From Apteryx mantelli (taxonomy: Eukaryota; Chordata; Aves; Apterygiformes; Apterygidae): a stretch of DNA of 64,000 nucleotides. Made by a program: the position numbers and the translations under genes. Shown piece after piece: positions 40,663-51,300 of this stretch. The notes under the pieces are model-generated. The model saw nothing but the letters and a program-made list of their open reading frames with translations, ran no database searches and was not told the origin of the DNA. Where the stretch lies: assembly GCF_036417845.1 (NCBI RefSeq), contig NC_089982.1, positions 45,409,684-45,473,683 on the forward strand, in the 5' to 3' direction. Position 1 is the first letter of the stretch; every line of letters starts with the position of its first letter.

Positions 40663-41976
40663 GTATTGTAACATCCCAGATGCTTCTAACTCCACAATTT
40701 CATGAAATTTCAGGATGTCAGCCTCTCACACTGTTGTACTTTCTTTCATTTTTGATTTGCTTGATTTAATTATGTTAGACTTATTTGAAACTGCCAAGTT
40801 ACTCTGTGATAATACAGGTCTCTTATGCACAGGAGATTGTAAACTTTCCATAAATATTCACAAAGGGAATTTTAATAAGCAGATTTACTGTGCATGCCAG
40901 GTACAATAATTTACAGCCTAATACCAACCAACTGTATATCAGGGCACAATTAGAGAATTAGGCGCTCAGCACTTACATACTTTAGTGGTGGTTAAGATGG
41001 TTAAGAAGATTAAAAAATCTTCTAAGCACCTATGTGCCTATTAGGCACCTCATTCCTTTAGGTAATCTGACTTCTGATTTTCATATCTATTCAATAATTT
41101 TTAAAGAATCAGAAGAGAAAAGAGGAGGGCAGCTTGTTAACAGTATAAATCACAGAAATTATAAGAAATGGTCTAATTTGTCTTTAGGATAAAAGATTCA
41201 ACACAAGATCTGTGTATATATTCTGAAGCTTATGGTGCCATTCTGACATAAATATTTCATTAAAATATTTCCATCTGTATTATATGAAAGGATACATATT
41301 GCAAGTTTTAGGTCTTTTATGTAGTGCCAGAAAGTCTCTGAAATGGAATGTGTCAAGAGAGGGACCAATTACAACTGCTATGTGACCGCTTCAGCAGAAG
41401 CCACTAAAAAGTCATTATTGCGTACTCTACCACTACATTATCGTTTGGATGAGATTCAGGCTCTTCAGGAGCATTAAATGATTTCCAAGGTACTTTTTGC
41501 AATAGCAACATATATAGAGTTCAGTTGCTTAAATTAGGGCTACTTTTCATCTTGTAACTAAAGCAGTGGCCTGTAGTACAGTTGTACAGTAGAAGCACAC
41601 TAAGAGTTTAATATCAGCTTGCTGTGATCCCAAACATAAGTATACTATTTTAACTGTATAAGCATTTTTTTACCCAGTGGCCAGTAAAAATAGTATTGCT
41701 GTATCTTATGTTAGCTATGCCGTATGTGAACTGGCCTAACTCTGCAAGGCCCAGTCCTGGCCTATTAGGCTTGTTATTGACTAATTATGAGAACTAGCTG
41801 TGTAAACCAGTGTTGTTATGCTGTACAGTTTAACCTTGGGATAACAGTAAAGGCCTTGGAAACACAGGCACAGGATGCAAGCACAGGCCCCCGACCCATA
41901 ATAACTCACAAGTCAGCGGTTACTGATCACTGAAAAAGTGCAATCTTTGGGATCTGGGGAAAGACTCTCTTTCTTT

Positions 41977-41980
<4 letters not shown>

Positions 41981-42010
<30 letters not shown>
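41981..42010. repeat. A30 homopolymer
   Basis: This is an uninterrupted run of 30 A, followed by an A/C-rich segment. It has the form of a retroposon tail on the plus strand, but nothing recognisable lies to its left. Confidence 0.85.
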
Positions 42011-42012
<2 letters not shown>

Positions 42013-45000
42013 CACACAAACAAAAAAATCTCCCAAAACAGCCAAGCAATAGGATAAGGTAGCTACGGTGGACTAGGAAAGTGACACCCCTCCCATGTCA
42101 TGTGGCAGGTGTTGCAGAGGTGGAGGCCAAGGGCTCCGATTTATCTGCAAACTCAACTGTCTCATAAGAGGATAAGATCTGAAATGGGAGGTAGCGGGGA
42201 AAGAAACCCATCTTGTTTCTGGCTCCCCGCTTTGAAGAGCTCTTGAGTCTGGTTGCTTCAACCTTGACGATTAAGACCGTCAAGGTTGAGGTGGCCATCA
42301 GCTAAATGGAATCAGACGTTCAGAAGCAAAAAAGTATAACCTTTTTTTCTGTGATATTAAAATAAGCATGCGTTTTCATATCTGATCATTGATAGTGTAG
42401 CCTTTGCATAGTCCCTGTAATCCATTCATGTTGTGCCTCAATGAAGGAATACCCTTAGCTCATATTTTGTGAGTTGTGGCTGGATTGCAGAGCAGTAGAT
42501 TGTGTGGGGCATAGCTCCATCCGCTGTAGCAACCCATTCTGGTGGTGTGGTGAGCTATGTGAAATGAGGCAACTAAGGAGCTGCATTTACAAAATGCAAT
42601 ATACAGATGAGCCATAGCATTGACTTTTAAGTTCTGCTAAGTACTTTGTTTTGGTCTAGTATTAGTAATTGCAGTAAGGAGCCTTTCACCTGCAGGGCAT
42701 GAGGTCGGATCAGGTATGGATCACTGCTTGCTGGTTACTAAATGATGGCTACAGGAGCTGCTGGTTTCAGTCCAGCTTCCAAAAGATAGACCTGTTTGTG
42801 GAGAGACAGGAGCGTCCCCGGAAGTGGGGACATTCAAAATCACTAAAAATTACTCAAAAAAAAATTTTTTTATGTAATTTGTTCTACCTTCAATCATTTT
42901 CCCATCCTAGATTATAGAAGAGAGGGAGGTTTATTTTTCAGCATGACTGAGAGCCACTTCATATTACTTTAGGGAGTCTGACTAATAATTCGCAAGTGAG
43001 AAGCTGGAGTGATCTGAATGGTTCAAGAAAAGAGGGTACTTTTTCTCTATGATTTACTGAATATAAAAGACTGGATTATGTCTTTTGTTTTTGTGGGGGA
43101 TAAAACTCATCATCACAACACCACCACCACCATCAATCTGGACAAAGTGACAATTTAAAAATATTCTGTCATAGCTTGCGGCAGTGGTTGTTCAGCTTCT
43201 TTCTCTGGAGTGAAATAATCTGATACTGTATTGAAACTGCCGCTAAGAATTGTTAATGTATAATTTATCCTTGCAATTAAAAAGCGTTTTTAACCAAGTG
43301 TCACAACACAGTGACAAGTAAATTAGACTGTGATTTACATTACAGTGCTTTGCAACTTGATTTAGTGTCACTCTGGAGGAACTGACAAACAGCCCCAGTG
43401 GAGTAAGACAGCGCTTTCAGTAAAGAATGAATTCATTTCCCATGTGTTAGCAGGATTGAAAGATAGTTGCTGCATGCTACTGAAACAATGATTCATATTT
43501 TTTTGTTTGTTTTCTAAAATGTAGAACAGTAGAATAGCAAAGCTTTCTAGACAGAGAAAGAGTACTGAGGTCAGACACAGTAATTGATAACTCAGTGTTT
43601 TTATAAAATAAAACTTAGTTTAATACCTGAGATTTTCTTGTTGTTGTGTTAAGAAAGGAAGATTAACCCAATTGTTTTGTATTTTCCTTAGTCATTGTTT
43701 AAAATTGAGAGTTTGGGAACATCAGAATATGGGAAAACAAGGTGATGTCCAGTTAAATGTTGCTAAATGAAATTCGCCAAAGATGAGTTAGATGAAACAT
43801 CACTACCATTGGATTGAGAAGGAAATACGGTTCCTTAAATGTTATGAGTGATATCTAATATTCACTATATGAGTATTTTGGGCTATCATTCACCGTTGTT
43901 TTTAGAATGTTTTCATTTTTTCTTGTATTATGTTCTTTTTTAATAAGGAAAACAACATTATAGAAAATAAATGTAAAAGTATAATGCTAGGGAGACTTTC
44001 TTTAGGAGAAAAGGAGAAAAATTTCTCCTGCGATGATCCAAATGAGTCATTCATTCTCCTCATTAGTTGTAGTTAGTTGTTTCTAGGGGAACTATACTAA
44101 CAGCTATGTGATAAGATTTACCAATTTGTTCCGGTTTTGCCCTGCTCCAGTAAAGTAGCTGAATAAACTTCTAAGTGTCCTAATGATTTGAAAATATTCT
44201 TTCTGTCCGTTCATCAGACTTCATAGTTGCAGCCGCTACGGGTGATTAAGCAAAGACCATTCCTGGACTGGGAAGGAACATCTGTTATTACAGGATGTTC
44301 AAAATGAGACATCCTTTAACCCCAAATTCTTCTTTCTACTCATGTAAATCATTTGCTGAAGAACTAAGAAGTTAAATGGGATTTTTGATACAGTCATTGA
44401 TTAATTATCTAAATTTCGTGGACATGTTTTTCATCAGTTGAATAGTTGCTGGTGATGGGAGATGTTTGTGAAAACATCTGTGCAAGCGGATGGGATTCAG
44501 TAGGTCACTAACTATCAACCAGCTCACTTTTCCAGTGCTCCTTCTGTTCAGCTGCCTGTAGCCAAGGGACAAAGCAAGGAGAAAAAATACCGTAAGAAGT
44601 TAGAGACCTGCTATGACGGTTTTATTAAAGCACAAATTTTCATGGTCTTGAAAATCAGAAAAACATTTTGTTTTACTAATATTTGTTCTTGAAAATGTAG
44701 AAGGAAAATATATTATGAGTTAACTGGTCTTTTTTTTTTTTTTGGCCTTTTTTCTTTTTTTTTTTTTAAACTTACACTGCAAGAAAATTTTGCATTGAAG
44801 AGAGCTGGTTTTATAGGGAGGAAGAATTGCTTATCTGTGTGTATGTAGGTAGCATGTTACGTGTATGTTGAGAGCCTTGGGGTGTGTTTAACAGTTGTCT
44901 ACACAAGGGAGTATGACTTGGTGTAGAAAATAACAGCATAATTATGACTACGTATAAACAGTAAGGCTGCAGTTCCCAATGGGTACTGCTGGCCTAGCTG

Positions 45001-45479
45001 GCCCTTCTAGAAAACCCTGTGGGTGAAAACTCCCTTAAGATGGGAGAAAGCAAGGTTCGGGCCTTTGTTTTAGTTTGGTTTATGATTGTTATGTGAATTA
45101 GCTTCTGCCATATTCAGGTGAGTTTCCTGAAAATGAGGCAGATAGATAGATAGGTATTTTCATCACTTGCTCGCTTTTCTGCAGGTGATTTTGGTTCCGT
45201 GTCATGAAAAGTGTGAGAGTATTTGGAATCTCAGAAAGTTTTGTGAGACAGAAAAAATTTTTTTCCTCCCCCTCTCCCTTTAGTACTTCTTCAAGAAAGA
45301 CAATGAAAAACTGACAACAGATGAATCTAATATAAATGATAATAAAAAAGTTAAAGAAGGTGACACTAATTCCTTGTTCTAAGCATATTAACTTACTTTC
45401 ACAGTAAAATATCACAGTGGATATTTATAAACAAATACACAACATCATCTATAAAGCAGCAAATAGGAATATAGGGAGG

Positions 45480-47373
45480 AATATAGGAATGTTGTCAGAG
45501 TATGCAGGGATGCGACGAGGAAGGCTAAGGCCCATTTGGAATTAAATCTGGCTAGAGATGTCAAGGACAACAAGAAGGGCTTCTTCAAATACATCAGCAG
45601 CAAGAGGAAGACTAGGGAAAATGTGGGCCCTTTGCTGAATGGGGTGGGTGCCCTGGTGACAAAGGATGCAGAGAAGGCAGAGTTACTGAATGCCGCCTTT
45701 GCTTCAGTCTTTACTGCTCAGGCCAGCCCTCAGGAACCCCAGACCCTGGAGGCAAGAGAGAAAGTCTGGAGAGAGGAAGACTTTCCCTTGGTGGAGGAGG
45801 AGTGGGTTAGAGATCATTTAAGCAAACTTGACACCCACAAATCCATGGGCCCTGATGGGATGCACCCACGAGTGCTGAGGGAGCTGGCGGACGTTATTGC
45901 TAAGCCACTCTCCATCATCTTTGAAAGGTCGTGGAGAACAGGAGAGGTGCCCGAGGACTGGAAGAAAGCCAATGTCACCGCAGTCTTCAAAAAGAGCAAG
46001 AAGGAGGACCCAGGGAACTAGAGGCCAGTCAGCCTCACCTGCATCCCTGGAAAGGTGATGGAGCAGCTCATCCTGGAGGCCATCTCCAAGCATGTGGAGG
46101 AAAAGAAGGTGATCAGGAGTAGTCAGCATGGCTTCACCAAGGGGAAATCATGCCTAACCAATCTGATAGCCTTCTCTGATGGAATGACTGGCTGGGTAGA
46201 TGAGGGGAGAGCAGTGGATGTTGTCTACCTAGACTTCAGCAAGGCTTTTGACACTGTCTCCCATAGCATCCTCATAGACAAGCTCAGGAAGTGTGGGTTA
46301 GATGAGTGGACAGTGAGGTGGATTGAGACCTGGCTGAATGGCAGAGCTCAGAGAGTTGTGATCAGTGGCACAGAGTCTATCTGGAGGCCTGTAGCTAGCG
46401 GTGTCCCCCAGGGGTCAGTACTGGGTCCAGTCTTGTTCAACTTCTTCATCAATGACCTGGATGAAGGGACAGAGTGCACCCTCAGCAAGTTTGCTGACGA
46501 TACAAAACTGGGAGGAGTGGCTGATACACCAGAGGGCTGTGCTGCCATTCAAAGAGACTTGGACAGGCTGGAGAGGTGGGCAGAGAGGAACCTCATGAAA
46601 TTCAACAAAGGCAAGTGCAGGGTCCTGCACCTGGGGAGGAATAACCCCATGCAGCAGTACAGGTTGGGGGTTGACCTGCTGGAAAGCAGCTCTGCAGAGA
46701 AGGACCTGGGAGTGCTGGTGGACACCAAGTTAAGCATGAGGCAGCAATATGCCCTTGTGGCCAAGAAGGCCAGTGGTATCCTGGGGTGCATCAGGAAGAG
46801 TGTTGCCAGCAGGTCGAGGGAGGTGATCCTCCCCCTCTACTCAGCCTTGGTGAGGCCCCATCTGGAGTACTGTGTCCAGTTCTGGGCTCCCCAGTACAAG
46901 AGGGATGTGGCACTACTGGAGCAAGTCGAGCGAAGGGCCACAAAGATGATTAGGGGACTGGAACATCTCTCTTATGAGGAAAGGCTGAGAGAGCTTGGCC
47001 TGTTTAGCTTGGAGAAGAGAAGGCTGAGAGGAGATCTTATCAATGTGTACAAGTATCTGAAGGGAGGGTGTCGAGAGGATGGGGCCAGACTCTTTTCAGT
47101 GGTGCCGAGCGACAGGACGCGAGGCAATGGGCACAAACTGAAACACAGACACTTCCATCTGAACATGAGGAGAAACTTCTTCACTGTGAGGGTGACAGAG
47201 CACTGGAACAGGTTGCCCCGAGAGGTGGTGGAGTCTCCTTCTCTGGAGATATTCAAAACGCGCCTGGATGCAATCCTGTGCAATGTGCTCTAGGTGACCC
47301 TGCTTGAGCAGGGGGGTTGGACTAGATGATCTCCAGAGGTCCCTTCCAACCTCAGCGATTCTGTGATTCTGTG
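45480..47373 (+). mobile_element. CR1 LINE, 5'-truncated, young-looking copy with intact 3' end
   Basis: CR1 is the dominant avian non-LTR retrotransposon. This 1.9-kb copy lacks ORF1 and the endonuclease, as is typical of 5'-truncated insertions. It starts within the linker before the reverse transcriptase and runs through the C-terminal region. The 80-base 3' UTR contains the avian-type segment GGTTGGACTAGATGATCTCC and ends in two tandem octamers ATTCTGTG at 47358-47373. It lies in the same orientation as GALNTL6. No target-site duplication is evident, as is usual for CR1. The left edge is approximate: homology is clear from 45491, and the preceding GGAATATAGG repeats blur the junction. The long open frame points to recent insertion compared with the other three CR1 remnants here. 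Confidence 0.93.
45491..47293 (+). pseudogene. CR1 ORF2 reverse-transcriptase fragment with one in-frame TAG
   Basis: The plus-strand frame starting at 45491 reads about 600 codons to a TAG at 47291-47293. It is broken only by a TAG at 46019-46021, where the usual N-Y-R-P motif has lost its Tyr codon. Motifs run in order: SKAFDTVSH with the motif-A Asp at about 46232, the [11 protein letters not shown] block near 46399-46432, the FADD catalytic box at 46490-46501, and the conserved C-terminal [14 protein letters not shown] block near 47200-47245. The endonuclease domain is absent through 5' truncation. The fragment is not a functional element: it lacks half the protein and has the nonsense codon. 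Stretches on either side of the stop remain open (about 176 and 423 codons). Confidence 0.92.
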
Positions 47374-48354
47374 AAATAAGAGCTTTGCAGGATATGCTGT
47401 GACCTGCTTACTGTAAGGTCAGAACCTCCCAAGAGCCTCCAAGAAAAGATGTTTTTCATAGTTTAGTAAAGCTGATTTTCCCCACCATTTTCCAGATCAG
47501 AGTTTGAGCAATCATTGATGTCAGTTTTGGGAAGAAAAGTAATCCTTTATGTCATAAAGTGATTTGGCTTCTCCATGACTTGGTCTCAAAGGCCATCTAT
47601 TATTCTACAAATTATAGATAATAAACAGCCAGGTCTGGTGCCCGATGGCATCTGCAAGAACTTTTGCTTCATGAAGGGTCCTTCCTGTTGTTTTCATCCA
47701 TCCACTGTACCTTATTACTTTAATAAATTGCCCTCAAAGAGCCTGATACAAATTGACTAAAATTGAAAGAAATTGCATGGCTTTTCTTCCAGGGAATATT
47801 AACTCAGTCTTAAATACTAATTCATGGCTGGGACTTTATAGATAAGATCTTGGTATACAAATGTCTTATACACCACAAAAAGTATGGCAACAAGGATGCA
47901 AGATGATTCAAAATAGCAGTTATGCAGGCTTTTGGAGCTCTTTGCTGCAAAACCTTACGTACTAGAATGGTCCTGATATAATTACTAGCATTATTTATGC
48001 AATGATACAGTACAGGGCTTTGCAGTTACTTTCTTCTCTCTTCATTTTTTTTGTCTTTTCAGGCCTTTGCAGAGTCATCTATTCTTATATATGCAGTTTA
48101 TTTTTCTGAAAGAGTTATGCTGAATATCATCTGTTGGTACATTTCTGCTAGCTAAAACGTATGAAGCACTGATACTGATAGAATAGGTTGCAAAGAGAGT
48201 GAGAGTTGGGAAAGCGAGGATTTCCCTTACAGCTTCTGAATTTCCTTACATCATCTTCCTTCTGAATCCTGAGCTTTGCTCAGTCAGAGCAGGGAATTTA
48301 GCACAGTGAGAGTTGTTCAGAAATTCAGAAATGCAGAAAACCAGAAATGTGTTT

Positions 48355-48374
48355 AAAAAAAAAAAAAAAAAAAA
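48355..48374. repeat. A20 homopolymer
   Basis: This is an uninterrupted A run about 1 kb downstream of the CR1 insertion. CR1 does not end in poly(A), so it is unrelated to that element. Confidence 0.85.
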
Positions 48375-51300
48375 GGCAGCAAGAGATTTGGGGTAAAGAA
48401 TTTGAGAATTACAGGAATCCCCCCCCACCCCAACTATATGACGTTTTAGTAAGCTATTTGGCTGTATTTTTCTTCATATTTAATTTCAAAGTAATGGGAG
48501 ATGGGGAAGGAAGAAAACCATAACGGCATGTGGGAGGTCAGATCAAATGGACTCTCACAGATACCAGGAGGCAAAGAGCTTTGCTGTCTTTATGGAAGGC
48601 CTGGGAATATCAGTGAATAGTGAGGTGAGAGCAGTTTAGTGAGTGTGCTAGAAGGAATGAAGAACTCGGAGGCAGCCCTTTTCATCTCTTGATGGATCCA
48701 CTGAGGAAATGCTTTCCGTTTGTTCTAATGTCATTAACCTTCAGCCCTGAGGGAATATTTGTATGTAATGAAGTGGAAACAATTACATTATCATCTTAGT
48801 AAATGTATTCCTTCAAATGAAAGAGAAGTTATAACAGGATACAAAATCAGTTGTAATATAATTATTAATTATGTAAATTTGCTCCATTTTTGTAGGTTGC
48901 ATATGTAGAAAGAATCCTCCTTAATAATGTTGGACTCTTGATTATTTGAGTGCCTTGTATCCCCTCATTCCAAAACATTCATCTCCTTTCGTAAAGCTCA
49001 AGCATAGCGGCAAGGTTTTGTGATTTCTCAGACTGTTGGCTTGAATATTTTGTATGCATAAGGTAAGCTGTGCCTTGCTGTAGTCTTTTTTTAGCTGACT
49101 GTAAGCCACAAATGAAAACATAGTCAAGGGAGTTCGTGCCAGTTTTCCTTCCTGTGGGGATCTTGCTCCTGCTCTCAGTGAAGTCAGTAACAGCACTGAT
49201 TTCAGAGCTGTAAGTTCAGGCTGCTTTGGTCTTGCCTGGCAAAAGTCAGGGAGCAGAGCAGTGGCCGGACTGGAGCAAGAGGTGGTTATTATATGCCAAT
49301 GTGTCTTTATCTGGCCCTATTAAGCAAGCTAAGCACTCGGTCACAGGGAGGCAGGAAAACACTTCTGTGACCTGCCCAAGAATGAGGACATGAATCTTCT
49401 GCACGTTTGGTAACTCTTGGAACCTAGATGATATAAGGGACACAAATGTATATCCTTAGCTCAGGATACCTGATGGTATGTTTATGATGTTAATAACAAA
49501 ACAAGTGAAAAAGCAGGCTATGGATAGCAGCAAGTAGAGAAAAAAGGAAAATCTTGTAGTGCATCTTAGATGTTTAATAGAGGAGTTGTTGGCAAACCAT
49601 GCTGAGAGGAGGGACTCGTTTATTTCTCTTTTCTGTATATGAAAAATATTGGTGGACCTTGCATCTAATACTGTACTTGGGGGGGGGGAAAGAAGAAATA
49701 TTATAAGAGAATCAAGTTTTATCCAACTAGCTAGTAGCAGAAACTGTCGTCTTCATCCCTTTATTTCTTCCTTTTCTCTAGACATCTGAGAAGACTGTGT
49801 GGTATTTAATAAGAATTAACTGCTTGGAGCTGGACTTCATACTTTTCATTAAGACTGTCTGTGGCTTACACTTGTAGATACAAAATGACCTGTTTACCTA
49901 CTGTGATTTATTTTGTGAGCTTAAGCCCATTTCCTAGTGCAGTAAGGTTGCCACTAGTAGGGTAAATTAGAAACAGAAAAGAGACAGTGGGAAGGGACGA
50001 AAAATAAAAGTGGTGCGGCAGGAGACTTCAGGAGAAAGGTGATGTGGTAAATAGCAGGAAGTAATGCTTCCTAAGAAAATAAATACATTTCTTTCCAGTG
50101 TAAAACCCAGGGTGTCTAGAGCTGATAAATGATGTAAAAGAACTAAAATCACAGTTGAATTGAGTATTCTGGTACCAAGGAGGTTACAGGATCTTTATCA
50201 CAGGACATGAATAAAAGGAAGCAAAAGGAAGGTGAAGCTCAGGTTTGCTTGACTTGTTTTTATTTAGTGTATATTTTAAACCATTTATTTATGAATTTGT
50301 GCATTCTTAAAAGTGGCATTATATATGGTATACCATTATAAACAATGGAAATCAAGAGAAAAGTTTTTATGTTGTTAATGTTTCTTCTATGCTAACAATT
50401 TGGCAAGGCGGTAGGTGAAACAGAAGCATTTCAGAATAAATGAACCTAATCTTTTACAAAATATATTAAAGCAGGTATAATTCCCAAAGCTGGTTTAACT
50501 CTGTTTTTAATTGCATAAGTCACATGTTGATAACTTTTATTTAACATCAGCTCAAGCAAACCAGTGTGCACAATCCTTTCTAAATAACCTTGTTAGGTTA
50601 CTTCTAAATTGCAGGAACATATACAAATGAGCAGTTTGCATAATGTTTGTGCATTACAGGAACTTTACTTACAGAAGCCATACTGTGAATACTGTGTTAC
50701 TTTACATAATTACTCATCCTTAAAGCTGTTTCATGTGTGGTTAATGATAGGGAGGTTGAAGGCATTTAAGGTGGTCAGTAAAATGCACAGACAGACAAAA
50801 GGAAGAATGGGTTCACATTATTAATATTTATATTTTAGTAGATCTTGGAAGCAGGACAATAGTGGAGGGAATAAAAACTTAATAAATGCTGGTATAAATT
50901 CTTTAACTAAGAAATGGATACTACGTGGAGTGAAACGGTGCAAGTGCTTCTGCACTCTCGGATGTGTTAACTTCCCTGTGTGTTCTGCGTTCTCATCATC
51001 CAAGCTTACCCAACTAAGCATCTTTTCTCTCAGACTCTTCCATGTACCTTATGGCACGCGATAGAAATTGTTGGCATCATATACAAATACACTGACAAGT
51101 TGTACCACAGCCTTCACATTATTTCAAGCACATCGAATTGGAAAAACACAAAATTGGGCTGTAGAAGGTCTCCAGTTGGGGCCTGGGCCAAGTACCATGC
51201 AGTGAAGGTCCTTCTGCATGTCGTGTGCACGTGAGCCACTCCGGCCTAAGAAGCCACTTAGTTTGAGCGCCAAAGATTGTTGCTGGGTGTAAAAACCTGT

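Larger units (their letters stand above)
37606..45479. other. GALNTL6 intron, fourth block: no gene seen
   Basis: The block is AT-rich and without recognisable exons. It contains a two-copy tandem duplication (40561-40662), a cluster of short hairpins (41004-41048), A30 (41981-42010), a 12-bp-stem hairpin (42258-42289), a short CAC-rich run near 43119-43131, T-rich tracts at 44731-44768, and (GATA)3-4 near 45139. Open frames are short and lack domains. Confidence 0.6.

Noticed and set aside
45818..46129. Minus-strand ORFs across the CR1 (also 46549-46791 and 46972-47283)
   Set aside because: They are shadows of the plus-strand reverse-transcriptase frame and have no independent support.
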